From positions 1 to 52,515 of the forward strand of contig JAGQWX010000034.1 in NCBI GenBank assembly GCA_020436935.1: DNA of 52,515 nucleotides, given 5' to 3'. Of the stretch, positions 28,044 to 37,294 are shown in pieces; within the stretch, counting starts at the first letter, position 1; each line of letters begins with the position of its first letter. Both the position numbers and the translations under genes were made by a program. This DNA comes from Saprospiraceae bacterium. Its GTDB lineage: Bacteria > Bacteroidota > Bacteroidia > Chitinophagales > Saprospiraceae. Below the pieces are notes generated by a model, which saw only the letters and a program-made list of their open reading frames with translations, made no database searches and was not told the DNA's origin.

Positions 28044-28622
28044 TTATTTTTTAATACTTACTTCGTTAGAAGATTCTATTTTTTTCTGAAGCATCTTCCT
28101 TGCTTTTAATAATTGGCTTCGCGAAGTAGCTTCTTCAATGTTGAGAAGATTTGCAATTTCTTTATGCGAATAACCTTCGATGATGGCAAGGTTGAAGACT
28201 GTTTTGTATCCCAAAGGAAGTTGGCCTATGTAAGAAATGATTTCCTCAGAAGAAAGTTTATCAATGACCAATGGAGGCATTGCCGGATCATTGGCATCTT
28301 CAGGAAAGTGAGCGTCGTGTCTAAATGTGCTGGAATTGATATTCCTTAAAATAGAATGTACGAATACCCGTCTTACCCATCCTTCAAAAGAACCTTCATT
28401 CTTAAAACTCCCAAGATTGATGAAAACCTTGATGAATCCTTCCTGAAGTAAGTCTTCTGCTTCATGCTCATATTGCGCATATCTCCTGCACATGGTCATC
28501 ATCTTGCCGGCAAACATGACGAAGAGCTCTTTTTGAGCTTTGCGGTCATCTTTCCTACAGCGCTCGATCAGCGCAACAAGAGATGCATCATTCTCATTAT
28601 TTGCAGTGTATGCTCTCTCCAT
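28044..28622 (-). CDS. ECF-type RNA polymerase sigma factor
   Basis: In the 192 residues region 2 is clear (about 30-95, YAQYEHEAEDLLQEGFIKVFINLGSF and the WVRRVFVHSILRN recognition part). Region 4 is also clear (about 130-180, LPLGYKTVFNLAIIEGYSHKEIANLLNIEEATSRSQLLKARKML). It heads a probable operon with the small TM protein and the lipoprotein oligopeptidase. Sigma factors of this group are membrane-signalled; the signal and regulon cannot be read here. No TAnnTTTG box is seen upstream. Confidence 0.9.
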   Translation of the reverse strand: MERAYTANNENDASLVALIERCRKDDRKAQKELFVMFAGKMMTMCRRYAQYEHEAEDLLQEGFIKVFINLGSFKNEGSFEGWVRRVFVHSILRNINSSTFRHDAHFPEDANDPAMPPLVIDKLSSEEIISYIGQLPLGYKTVFNLAIIEGYSHKEIANLLNIEEATSRSQLLKARKMLQKKIESSNEVSIKK

Positions 28623-28989
28623 TCAATAATAAGCTTCAGCTTTCAAGGTAAAATATTTGTCCACCGGAAATAACGAATAACATAACCATCATATTTTAAT
28701 GGCAATGGTCTCCCGGAGTCTTAAGATACCTCGTTTTAAGCCAATAGCACAACAATTGTATTAACAAAAAGGTATAAAGCGTAAATTAAACTTCATCAGC
28801 ATAAGTTCAATTAACATGCCAATCTTTTATAATGGGCCAAAGGCCTTTAATTTTATGCAAGTTTTAAGATTTGGAGCGAGGACAATCTTTGCTTTTGAGC
28901 ATTAAAGTGGGGGAGAATGGTCACGTAGGTGGTAGTCCAGTTTGAAACTTAAATCACAAATATTCTCGAAGCATAGCCAGGACTTCGTA
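28623..28989. other. intergenic stretch upstream of the ECF sigma gene
   Basis: No gene, RNA, repeat or clear promoter is recognised in these 367 AT-rich bases between the sigma-factor start and the terminator of the next leftward gene. Confidence 0.6.
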
Positions 28990-29033
28990 AAAAAGAAAAG
29001 GGGATGTAGTATCTACAATCCCCTTTTACAATA
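28990..29033 (-). terminator. terminator of the LEA-like gene
   Basis: AAAAGGGGAT (28996-29005) and ATCCCCTTTT (29018-29027) enclose a further short stem, GTAG/CTAC. On the minus strand a T-rich tract follows. It lies just beyond the stop at 29045. Confidence 0.85.
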
Positions 29034-29044
29034 ATTATTATTCC

Positions 29045-30205
29045 TTATGCCGGTTGACCGGGATCAGTCGGTTTTTCTTCCTGACCTTCCAACGGTTCTT
29101 CACTTGTCGCTTCATCCTCAGAAGAGGTTTCAGAAGAGGAGTCAACCGCGTCAGCTGTTTCTTCTATTACCTCCTCAGCTTCCTCTGTAGTTTCTGAGGT
29201 GGCTTCAGAAGTTTCTGCAACTACAGGACTTTCGACGGACTCAGAAACTGTTGCTGCAGGGTCTTCAACGACTTCAGTTACCGCTGCCGGAGCTTCGGTA
29301 ACTGGAGCTTCAACCGATTCGATCACAGGTGCACTCACAGAGGTTACAATTTCATCTGCAGCATCGTCTACCTCTTCAGTTGGCAATTGCACCGGAGCGA
29401 TAGGCTCATCAAATTTGGCTTTGATGTCTTCGACAGTATCTTCTACTTTTTCTTTGAATGCGTCGTATTTTCCTGATGCGAAATCTGCAGCTTTGCTAAA
29501 AAAGTCATCTTTTCCTCCCATCAAAGAACCACCGGTTGTGAGGGTCTTATCAGAGAACTCTTTTTTCGGAGTTGCCTTTTCGATTTCGGCTTCTTTCATG
29601 GCTTTATCAGCCAATTCTTCATATTTCTGCTCGATTTTATCGGCTGCAACTTTAGCTTTTTCCACGAGGTCTTCTTTGGCCTGACCAAGTTTTTTGCCGA
29701 TGGTTTCACTCAGGCTGCTTCCTTTTTCTGTGGCTTTATCGGCCAATTCTTCACTTTTGTCCATCAGGCTTCCTGTAGCACTTAGCACTTTGCTGCCAAT
29801 ATCTTCAGCAAAATCCATGGCTTTGTGGCCCAACTCTTCGCCCTTGCTCATCACCTTCGAACCAATATCTTCAGTGAAATCCATGGCTTTTCTGACTTTT
29901 TCGTTTTGGCCCAATTCCTCCAGCTTTTCATCAATTTTCTGATCAACTTTGGCCGCAACTTCTTTTGCCTTTTCACCTATATCTTCCGCAAAATCTTTGG
30001 CAGTTTCCAGTCCTTTTCCTGCTTTTTCCATAATGGATTCTCTCAGACCACTGGTTTTTTCACCAGCATCCTCCATAAAATCTTTTGCTTTTTCTTTGAT
30101 CTCAATGGCTTGCTCTTTCACATAATCCATTGACTTGTCAGCTGCCGATTTGGCTACCGATTCAGAAGCAAACAACAATCGCTTCAACGAACTAAATATT
30201 CCCAT
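29045..30205 (-). CDS. LEA/apolipoprotein-like amphipathic-helix repeat protein
   Basis: The 386-residue protein has no signal peptide and no TM helix. Residues about 15-270 are amphipathic helices rich in Lys, Glu and Ala with recurring units such as AMDFAEDIGSKV and KSEELADKA. The last 110 or so residues are a disordered acidic Glu/Ser/Thr/Ala/Pro tail. Cys, His and Trp are essentially absent outside one His. Such composition is shared by LEA-like and apolipoprotein-like stress or membrane-surface proteins, but no specific family is assigned. It is divergent from the coiled-coil gene at 30448 and ends at a strong terminator. Confidence 0.7.
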   Translation of the reverse strand: MGIFSSLKRLLFASESVAKSAADKSMDYVKEQAIEIKEKAKDFMEDAGEKTSGLRESIMEKAGKGLETAKDFAEDIGEKAKEVAAKVDQKIDEKLEELGQNEKVRKAMDFTEDIGSKVMSKGEELGHKAMDFAEDIGSKVLSATGSLMDKSEELADKATEKGSSLSETIGKKLGQAKEDLVEKAKVAADKIEQKYEELADKAMKEAEIEKATPKKEFSDKTLTTGGSLMGGKDDFFSKAADFASGKYDAFKEKVEDTVEDIKAKFDEPIAPVQLPTEEVDDAADEIVTSVSAPVIESVEAPVTEAPAAVTEVVEDPAATVSESVESPVVAETSEATSETTEEAEEVIEETADAVDSSSETSSEDEATSEEPLEGQEEKPTDPGQPA

Positions 30206-30447
30206 AATCTTTCCCTTTTTTTAGTCAGATAAAGTTAAATATTATTTTCTGTATGAACACATAAATAAATACAATATCGGGGCCATATATCGATCAATGC
30301 ATTCAAAATCAATACGGAAAAGCACAAATATGCGGGAGAAACAAAACTGGTGGCTTTATATTTGGTTTTAAATGCTGAAAAATCCAATTTTGTGCAACGT
30401 ACCTCTGCTGACCAGAGATTTTTCCTTGCATCAAGAAAGTTTTCATC

Positions 30448-31377
30448 ATGACCAATACTTCCGAAAGGATCAAAACACTCATCAGTGAAGTTGCCATTGC
30501 TGAGAAGACTGAGAAATATTTCAATGATTTGAAAGTGGCGTATGAACAGAAACTCATTGAAAATGAATCCCTGGTATTGTTCGTACAAAAAGAACTTGAA
30601 GATGTAACAGAATTGGAGAAGATGAGCGTCAAAGGCTTGTTTTACAAAGCCTTGGGAAGTAAGGAAGCACAGCTGGAAAAAGAAAGACAGGAATATCTCC
30701 TCGCAGCACTCAAACAAAGAAATCTGGCTAAGGAACTCGAACTTGATAAGTATGAGATTGACCTCATTGGTCAAAAGCTCGATGACTTGAAGATCAAACA
30801 AGCAGAACTCAGCCAACTTAAAAAAATCAGAGAGAAAGAAATTCTTTCCAATCCCAATGAATCATTGCACGGTGTACTTCGCGACATCACAGCAAAAATT
30901 GATGATGAGCACAAATTTGCGGTTGAAATCAATGAAGCCATCACTGTAGGTAATGAATTGATCAATCTGTTTGTTTCATCACTCAATTTACTTAAGCGGG
31001 CCCAAAATTGGGGTCAATGGGATATGGCAGGAGGTCGCGGTTATCTCAAAAAATCTTCGATAGACAAGGGACTTGATGAAGCGTACAGGGCATCCAGCAT
31101 GTTGGAAAGATACAAAAGAGAACTTGCAGACATAGGCCTGGTCTACAATGGACTCAACTTACAACTCGGGCAAGTCAACAGTTTTATGGACATCATTTTT
31201 GATAACCTGCTCTCAGATTGGATCATTCAAAAAAAGATTAAAAATGCAGTTGCAACTGTTGAGAGTGTATTTGACAAAGTGAGGGTCATCCAACAAAACG
31301 TTGCAGGTGAGGCAGAAAAAGTGCGGATAAAACTGGAAGATTTGATGAGGCAAAAAGATCAGATTCTACAGAAATAA
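30448..31377 (+). CDS. conserved coiled-coil protein of unknown function
   Basis: The 309-residue soluble protein is almost entirely helical. Long heptad stretches lie at about 20-60, 75-130 and 280-309. A conserved-looking break, NWGQWDMAGGRGYLKKSSIDKGLDEA (about 187-212), carries the Trp and Gly residues. I recall a similar WGxWDMxGGG...K...ID pattern in uncharacterised bacterial and protist proteins, but cannot name a family. No catalytic motif is visible. It is divergent from the LEA-like gene and ends 12 bases before a convergent membrane-protein gene. A TATATTTG lies at 30357-30364, 83 bases upstream. Confidence 0.65.
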   Translation: MTNTSERIKTLISEVAIAEKTEKYFNDLKVAYEQKLIENESLVLFVQKELEDVTELEKMSVKGLFYKALGSKEAQLEKERQEYLLAALKQRNLAKELELDKYEIDLIGQKLDDLKIKQAELSQLKKIREKEILSNPNESLHGVLRDITAKIDDEHKFAVEINEAITVGNELINLFVSSLNLLKRAQNWGQWDMAGGRGYLKKSSIDKGLDEAYRASSMLERYKRELADIGLVYNGLNLQLGQVNSFMDIIFDNLLSDWIIQKKIKNAVATVESVFDKVRVIQQNVAGEAEKVRIKLEDLMRQKDQILQK

Positions 31378-31389
31378 TTAGATCCTGGG

Positions 31390-31827
31390 TTAAAACCGAT
31401 TTTTAGGTCCGGAACCGAGTTTCTCTGCAAACTTTACCAGTAATTGAATGGTGTTGATGATGGCCAGAAAAATGAGATAACACATCGTAACAACGACAAG
31501 CAGCCACCGGAAAGAACCTGCTTCATCCATAGAAAATCCGGAAAGATAAGTACTTACCAGAATGGCCACCAAACCAAGACCTAAGAAGGTATATAATGAT
31601 TCCTTGAAATAATTCGCCTTGGCTCCACTTACCATTGCAATGATACAGTTGATGATCACGTAAAAGAACATCAAGGCAACTGCATTGGTCCACATGCTCA
31701 CCCCCATTGATTTTTCGCCTACAGTGTTGGAAGCGTAACTGACCATATCAAACAATAAAATGCATACCAGGGTCAATATGCCTTGTTTGACGGGCCTGAA
31801 TCCGGCAAGAGATAGTTTAACTTCCAT
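31390..31827 (-). CDS. small four-TM membrane protein
   Basis: The 145 residues contain four hydrophobic helices (about 15-32, 46-68, 78-96 and 107-130). The short N-terminus is basic and the C-terminus is basic (KLGSGPKNRF). I do not recognise the family. The helices lack polar catalytic motifs. It is convergent with the coiled-coil gene. Confidence 0.6.
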   Translation of the reverse strand: MEVKLSLAGFRPVKQGILTLVCILLFDMVSYASNTVGEKSMGVSMWTNAVALMFFYVIINCIIAMVSGAKANYFKESLYTFLGLGLVAILVSTYLSGFSMDEAGSFRWLLVVVTMCYLIFLAIINTIQLLVKFAEKLGSGPKNRF

Positions 31828-31973
31828 GCATGTAAGAATTATTGATAATGGCTCAACAAGTTACAATAGAAATGGTTTTTATTTTACTCTACATTCATGT
31901 TTTGAAAAAATCAAATATGTTGTGGTCAATGTGCATTAATGTTAGATAATTTTTATTATTAATTTAATTTCCA

Positions 31974-32004
31974 TTGATAAAATACAGTGATATTACTATA
32001 TTTG
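31974..32004 (+). promoter_or_regulatory. promoter of the Lrp/AsnC gene
   Basis: TTG at 31974-31976, 20 bases, then TATATTTG at 31997-32004 are a full Bacteroidota -33/-7 match. About 60 bases of leader precede the ATG. Confidence 0.65.
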
Positions 32005-32063
32005 GAATATTGTTCTAAAGGGTTTTCATAAATGCCGGTTGAAAAGCCATTTATACTGAGTCA

Positions 32064-32558
32064 ATGCCACAGAGAATGAAAAAGACAGTAATAGACCAAT
32101 TGGACGACATAGATCAGAAGATTCTGACCATCTTATTGGAAGATGGAAAAACGCCATATGCTGAGATCGGCAAAAACCTTCACATTTCGGCAGGAACGGT
32201 TCACGTACGCATCAAAAAAATGATCGATTTGGGTGTAATCATTGGCAATCACATAGAGATTGATCATAAAATCCTGGGTTTTGATATCAGCGCATTTTTG
32301 GGTATTTATCTGGAAAAGTCCTCTATGTACGATGAGGTTTCCAAAGAATTGATGGACATACCTGAAGTAGTCAGCGCACACTACACTACAGGAATGTATA
32401 GCATATTTGCAAAGTTGGTTTGCCGCGATACTGATCATCTTAGAGAAACCCTATCCAATAAAATCCAGAAAATCAAAGGCATTCAGCGCACAGAAACATT
32501 CATTTCACTGGATGCTACGATAGACAGGCCAGTCAGCGTTCAAGGTATGAATTTATAA
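32064..32558 (+). CDS. Lrp/AsnC family transcriptional regulator
   Basis: The 164 residues begin with a winged helix-turn-helix (about 10-60): LDDIDQKILTILLEDGKTPYAEIGKNLHISAGTVHVRIKKM. The ligand-binding/oligomerisation RAM domain follows (about 70-150, with VVSAHYTTGMYSIFAKLVCRD). A close alternative start is Met5. Such proteins form octamers that sense amino acids or related metabolites. It stands alone with its own promoter, so its target is not indicated by context. Confidence 0.92.
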   Translation: MPQRMKKTVIDQLDDIDQKILTILLEDGKTPYAEIGKNLHISAGTVHVRIKKMIDLGVIIGNHIEIDHKILGFDISAFLGIYLEKSSMYDEVSKELMDIPEVVSAHYTTGMYSIFAKLVCRDTDHLRETLSNKIQKIKGIQRTETFISLDATIDRPVSVQGMNL

Positions 32559-32717
32559 ATTCGGTGTTTGGTAGCACACTTTTACCTGCTCGTTAAGAGA
32601 GTAGCCAAAAATTTTCCTTTCAGCAAAGCCTCCAATTAATAAGGCCGCGGCTATCTACCACTAGAAATTCTTTAATACATTCACTCTTATTTTCTGCTTT
32701 ATAATACTATCCAAGGA

Positions 32718-33839
32718 ATGAGATCAATTCAATTGTTGCGATTTTGCGCAGGCATTACATTCATTTTGATGACAATGCATTGCAAAGACCAAAAACCTGA
32801 GCCAGTGGACGAACAAGTTAAAGATCAAAGTACAGCTCCAAAGCTTGGCATGGAGGAAGCCAACAGGTTGGCAGCGCTTCCATTGCATTGTATAGATGTA
32901 GAATATCCAAATAAACCTGGAGAAACCCTGGCCGGCGCGGATGACATCAAAAGTCCGAAGTCGATGCACCCGGCATTTTATGGCTGTTTCGACTGGCATT
33001 CTTCTGTTCACGGACATTGGTCATTGATCACCCTGCTTAAAGAATTCCCCAATCTTGAGAACAGAGACAGCATTCTGATGAAGCTGCACAGCAACATTAG
33101 TACAGACAATATCGCAAAGGAGGTTGAATATTTTTTGCAGCCTGTCAACACCGGTTATGAGCGGACCTACGGATGGGCCTGGTTGCTCAAGCTTGCACTC
33201 GAGATTCACACCTGGGAAGGAGAAGATGCCAGAAAACTGGAAGCAGCCTTAATGCCCCTTACCGAGCTCATTGTTGACCGGTACAAAAACTTTCTGCCTA
33301 AACTCAACTATCCAATCAGAGTCGGCGAACATACCAATACTGCATTCGGTCTTGCCTTCGCTTATGATTATGCAGAGGTTATCGGCGACACCTCTCTGAC
33401 CAAAGCTATAGAAGAAGCCGCACTTCGATTTTATAAAAACGATGTTGGATGTCCAATGTCTTGGGAGCCGGGAGGGTATGATTTTTTATCCCCATGTCTG
33501 GAAGAAGCAGATCTGATGCGGAGAATTTTGCCGAAAGAAGAATTTGATGGTTGGCTTGATGCATTGATGCCTCAGCTGGCGGATAGTAACTTTAGCTTAG
33601 CACCGGGTCAGGTTTCCGACCGAACAGATGGAAAACTCGTGCATCTGGATGGTGTGAATTTCAGCAGAGCATGGTGCCTTTATGGCCTGTCCCGGACTTC
33701 AGAAAAATATGCCCATTTGCGCAAGATTGCAGACCAACACATCGCATATTCTCTTCCTTCTATCGTAGATGAGAATTACGAGGGCACCCACTGGCTGGGC
33801 AGCTTTGCAATTTATACACTTCAGGAAAGCCGCCTGTAA
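32718..33839 (+). CDS. DUF2891 family secreted protein
   Basis: The 373-residue protein has a hydrophobic leader ending MTMHC (possible lipid anchor at Cys22, though His before Cys is atypical). The all-helical DUF2891 domain fills the rest: MHPAFYGCFDWHSSVHGHWSL (about 75-95), YGWAWLLKLALEIHTW, HTNTAFGLAFAYDYAEV, FLSPCLEEADLMRRIL, LDGVNFSRAWCLYGL. The His/Trp/Asp-lined pattern suggests an alpha/alpha-barrel with a catalytic or sugar-binding pocket, but the family is uncharacterised. It shares its transcript with the Nramp gene, whose ATG lies one base after this stop. Confidence 0.85.
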   Translation: MRSIQLLRFCAGITFILMTMHCKDQKPEPVDEQVKDQSTAPKLGMEEANRLAALPLHCIDVEYPNKPGETLAGADDIKSPKSMHPAFYGCFDWHSSVHGHWSLITLLKEFPNLENRDSILMKLHSNISTDNIAKEVEYFLQPVNTGYERTYGWAWLLKLALEIHTWEGEDARKLEAALMPLTELIVDRYKNFLPKLNYPIRVGEHTNTAFGLAFAYDYAEVIGDTSLTKAIEEAALRFYKNDVGCPMSWEPGGYDFLSPCLEEADLMRRILPKEEFDGWLDALMPQLADSNFSLAPGQVSDRTDGKLVHLDGVNFSRAWCLYGLSRTSEKYAHLRKIADQHIAYSLPSIVDENYEGTHWLGSFAIYTLQESRL

Positions 33840-33840
33840 A

Positions 33841-35049
33841 ATGAATAAATTCAGGAAATGGCTACAAAATAAAGGCCCAGGGGCATTGATTGCTGCTGCA
33901 TTTATAGGTCCCGGTACTGTCACAACTTGCACCATTGCAGGAGCGAATTATGGATTCACCTTGCTTTGGACGATGGTGCTGGCCATTCTTGCTACCTATA
34001 TGCTTCAGGAAATGTCTGTGAGAATGGCTATTGTCACAGGTAAGCCTTTGCCTGAGGTAATTCGTCAAAAAATGAAATCCAAAGTCAGCAGAGTATTGAT
34101 CATTGGCCTTATCCTGGCAGCAATTTTAATCGGCAATGGAGCCTACGAAGCGGGCAATATAACTGGAGCAGCTCTGGGCTTGTCCGGAATATTTCCGGGA
34201 CTTCATTCGATGGCGCCAATATGGATAGGCTTGTTCTCACTCCTGGTATTGTGGGTGGGAAACTATAAATACATAGAGCGCATGCTGGTAGCTTTGGTGA
34301 TCATTATGAGTTGTGCATTTCTTGCAGCTGCTATTTTTTCAAAACCAGACATGGGAAAAATCATTTCCTCTATCCTTATTCCGACGATACCTGAAAACTC
34401 CATTTTTACCATTGTCGCACTCATCGGAACAACCGTAGTCCCTTACAATATTTTTTTGCATGCTTCTGTTGGCCTTGAAAAATGGAAGAGCACCGAAGAC
34501 ATCCGTCATGCCAGAAGTGACGCAGCTTTGGCCATTATCGGAGGAGGCTTGATTTCTATGGCCATCATCATCACCGCTGCAGCAGCTGGAATTGGGAAGC
34601 CACAAGGATTCATGGATCTGGCAAAAGCACTGGAAGTTGTTTTTGGGCAATATGCCAGCATTTTACTGGGTGTAGGTCTGATGTCTGCCGGTTTGACCTC
34701 AGCAATAACAGCACCACTTGCAGCATCTTATGTTGCCGAAGCCTGCCTTGGATGGAAAGGCGGTTTGAAAGATTGGAAATTCAGAATCGTTTGGGCTTCA
34801 ATCATTGTGATCGGAACGGTTTTCTCATTGCTAGGATTCAAGCCTTTGTCCATCATCAGCTTTGCACAACTGGCCAATGGTGTCTTACTCCCCATCATTG
34901 CCTTCATGGTGATTGGACTGACCAATGACGAAAACATCATGGGAAAGTTTGCGAATACTTTTACTCAAAAACTCCTGGCCTGGTCCATATGGATCGTCAC
35001 TGTAGTGCTAGGGTTGATGTCCGTGGCGAAAGGATTGGGAGTGTTGTAG
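33841..35049 (+). CDS. Nramp-family transporter with altered metal site
   Basis: The 402-residue inner-membrane protein has about 11 TM helices and the Nramp fold. The ATG lies one base after the DUF2891 stop. The frame is open further upstream to 33769, but that is inside the other gene and lacks Nramp similarity. In classical MntH/Nramp, TM1 carries DPGN and TM6 carries AxxMPH. Here TM1 reads FIGPGTVTTC (about 22-31; Asp to Gly, Asn to Thr) and TM6 reads TTVVPYNIFLH (about 195-205; Met to Val, His to Tyr). All side-chain metal ligands of the Mn/Fe type are gone, so the substrate is probably not Mn2+ and may be another ion. Confidence 0.9.
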   Translation: MNKFRKWLQNKGPGALIAAAFIGPGTVTTCTIAGANYGFTLLWTMVLAILATYMLQEMSVRMAIVTGKPLPEVIRQKMKSKVSRVLIIGLILAAILIGNGAYEAGNITGAALGLSGIFPGLHSMAPIWIGLFSLLVLWVGNYKYIERMLVALVIIMSCAFLAAAIFSKPDMGKIISSILIPTIPENSIFTIVALIGTTVVPYNIFLHASVGLEKWKSTEDIRHARSDAALAIIGGGLISMAIIITAAAAGIGKPQGFMDLAKALEVVFGQYASILLGVGLMSAGLTSAITAPLAASYVAEACLGWKGGLKDWKFRIVWASIIVIGTVFSLLGFKPLSIISFAQLANGVLLPIIAFMVIGLTNDENIMGKFANTFTQKLLAWSIWIVTVVLGLMSVAKGLGVL

Positions 35050-35108
35050 GCATTGGTGCTGAAGTCCAGATCTAAGGTGATGAAACTTTGACAAGAGCTC
35101 TGATTTTG

Positions 35109-37286
35109 TTATTGTTTGTTAACCTGATCAGCATTTTGCTCTGCCAACTTTACCTCCATTGCTTTGAACTTTTGCTCCATCATGTTTTGCACCAACTCGA
35201 GTTCTTTCTTCAATCTTTCTATCTCCTTGCTCAACTCCTGCGTTGCACTCACGTTGAGCATGGCGATGGCATCGTAGTCCACAATGTGAAAATCATTGAC
35301 CATCTTGCCATATACAAAGAGCTTTTCCGGGGTATTATTGGATGCTATTGTGAATGTATTTTTTTGGTCTGTTGACAACACTTTTACCAAGGTTTCTATG
35401 CCTTTTTCGTTGATGATGCGGACTTCATCGCCAGCTTTTAGCTCGTGGTTTTTGGTGAGTGAAATGCTGATTTGGCCATCTTTGAGCTTTTCTATTTTTG
35501 AGGCTTGCTGCATGATATTGGGAATGACCGATCTGGTCTTTGATACGGCTTCGGGCATGACGGTTTCCAGTTGTTGGGCGATGACCTTGGTTTGCACTGC
35601 ACTGCTTTTTGCGATGGTATCAATGTGGGTATAGCGCGTGATGGTTATGCGATTGAGGCGGTCCAGATCTTCGCGGCCGTTGCTTTGACCAATGATGTTT
35701 TTGATGCGAGCGTCGGAGAAGTTGAAACTCACACTTGAGATGAAAGCTTGGGTTGAACAAATGTTGCCCTCGGTGAGTACGGTCGTTTGACCTGTCCAGT
35801 TGTTTGCGGTTGCAATGCCGGAAAGCTGATAATTAAAGTATTTCATATTGGTAGGACTAGAAGTACTGCTCATGCCGGTAATATGTAAAGGAGCTACAGG
35901 AGTATTTGTACCTATGCCCACGAAACCGTTACCCCCATTGATGGTTACCCTTGAAGTTGCTCCAAAATTACCATCAGCCCGGATATACAGATTTCCTCCT
36001 TTCACATCGATATATCCATTGTTGAAGGCATGATGAAACCTGATGCCATTCTTGCCTTGGCTTGTATTTCCACCTACATATACCGACCTGCCGGTTTTTA
36101 GAACGATATCTTCATCAATCACATTATAGTTGTAATTTTCTACTGGGTCGAAATTCCAAAAATCATTTAAAAAGTCTCCAGACTGGCTACGACCTGTTCC
36201 CACATAAGCTCTTCCATCAATTGCAAAAGCACTGGCTGACCTTCTTGCTGACCCTTCGAAGTCACTTATCCTTGCCCAAGAGTTATTTATAGGATTGTAC
36301 TCCCAAAAATCTTTCTTATATTCCTGTAAATAGTTCCCCAGACCAACGAGTCCTTTATTTTCTAATGAAAGACCTACTGCATCATATCTAAAACCTACAT
36401 TTGAGAGGTTAGCTTTTTCAGTCCAGGAATTACTTACAGGGTCAAATTCATGGAAATCAACGAAACTTGTCATATTGTTCGAACCCAAGCCAACATACCC
36501 TTTGGTGCCGATTGAAAAACCAATTGCACCAGAGCGGCCAGAAATAAAGTCTGCTTTTTGCGTCCATGTATCATTTGAAGGATCATATTCCCAGAAGTCG
36601 ATAGCAAATGTAGAGTTTTCATGACCCAAGCCAATATATCCTTTATCACCAATGGCAAAGCCTACAGCTTCAGATCTTGCAGTTCCCCCGAAGTTTGCTT
36701 TTTGTGTCCATGTATTGATTGTTGGATCGTATTCCCAAAAGTCTTTACGTACATTAGGCCCTTCATCGCCTGTTCCAACATAACCTTTATTCCCAATAGC
36801 AAAGCCTATTGCTGATGACCTATCGTTTCCACCAAAGTCAGCTTTTTGTGTCCATATATCATTTGAAGTATCGTATTCCCAAAAGTCTCTGCAAGCGTTA
36901 TTCACATTAATCCCAGTTCCAATGTATCCTTTATTACCAATGGCAAAGCCGACAGCTTCAAATCTTGCGGCTCCCCCAAAATTTGCTTTTTGAGCCCATC
37001 CTACGTTTGTGATCTCAGGAAGAAAGCCACAATTCTGAACCCAAATATTGTCAACAAAAGTATAAATACACTTATCCTCGAGTCCCATGACCATCAAGCC
37101 CTGTGCGGGATTTGCAATCGCATCCCGCTGTTCTTTGGTCATCCTGGGCAAAAGCAAGCCTTTGCTGGTGGAAGAAATGTCTAGTACTGCCGTGGTATCG
37201 GGTGTGGTGGTACCTATGCCGACAGATTGGGCGTATGTCGAAATGTAACCAAGAAGTAATATGACGAGACATATAAGTTTTTTCAT
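35109..37286 (-). CDS. secreted Kelch-propeller protein with S74 chaperone domain, copy 1
   Basis: The 725 residues have a signal peptide (1-19, ending TYAQ) and the opening [35 protein letters not shown]. Six Kelch-like blades of about 47 residues follow (W.QKA.F...[14 protein letters not shown]....DFWEYDP; about 97-380). A fibre-like neck leads to an S74-type intramolecular chaperone region containing FSDARIKN (about 522-529) with the Ser-x4-Lys dyad. A coiled coil near 680-715 ends the protein. It has no T9SS CTD. It is last of three tandem paralogues, 8 bases after copy 2. The S74 domain suggests trimeric fibre assembly with autocleavage, known from phage tail fibres; application here is inference. 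Confidence 0.85.
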   Translation of the reverse strand: MKKLICLVILLLGYISTYAQSVGIGTTTPDTTAVLDISSTSKGLLLPRMTKEQRDAIANPAQGLMVMGLEDKCIYTFVDNIWVQNCGFLPEITNVGWAQKANFGGAARFEAVGFAIGNKGYIGTGINVNNACRDFWEYDTSNDIWTQKADFGGNDRSSAIGFAIGNKGYVGTGDEGPNVRKDFWEYDPTINTWTQKANFGGTARSEAVGFAIGDKGYIGLGHENSTFAIDFWEYDPSNDTWTQKADFISGRSGAIGFSIGTKGYVGLGSNNMTSFVDFHEFDPVSNSWTEKANLSNVGFRYDAVGLSLENKGLVGLGNYLQEYKKDFWEYNPINNSWARISDFEGSARRSASAFAIDGRAYVGTGRSQSGDFLNDFWNFDPVENYNYNVIDEDIVLKTGRSVYVGGNTSQGKNGIRFHHAFNNGYIDVKGGNLYIRADGNFGATSRVTINGGNGFVGIGTNTPVAPLHITGMSSTSSPTNMKYFNYQLSGIATANNWTGQTTVLTEGNICSTQAFISSVSFNFSDARIKNIIGQSNGREDLDRLNRITITRYTHIDTIAKSSAVQTKVIAQQLETVMPEAVSKTRSVIPNIMQQASKIEKLKDGQISISLTKNHELKAGDEVRIINEKGIETLVKVLSTDQKNTFTIASNNTPEKLFVYGKMVNDFHIVDYDAIAMLNVSATQELSKEIERLKKELELVQNMMEQKFKAMEVKLAEQNADQVNKQ

Positions 37287-37294
37287 TTGACAGG

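Noticed and set aside
30235-30816. A 193-codon minus-strand reading frame
   Set aside because: It overlaps the coiled-coil gene at 30448 and its upstream region; its Phe/Leu-rich sequence is the reverse of Lys/Glu-rich coding DNA.
33769-33840. Extended N-terminus of the Nramp protein
   Set aside because: These codons lie inside the DUF2891 gene in another frame, and the ATG at 33841 begins a normal Nramp N-terminus.
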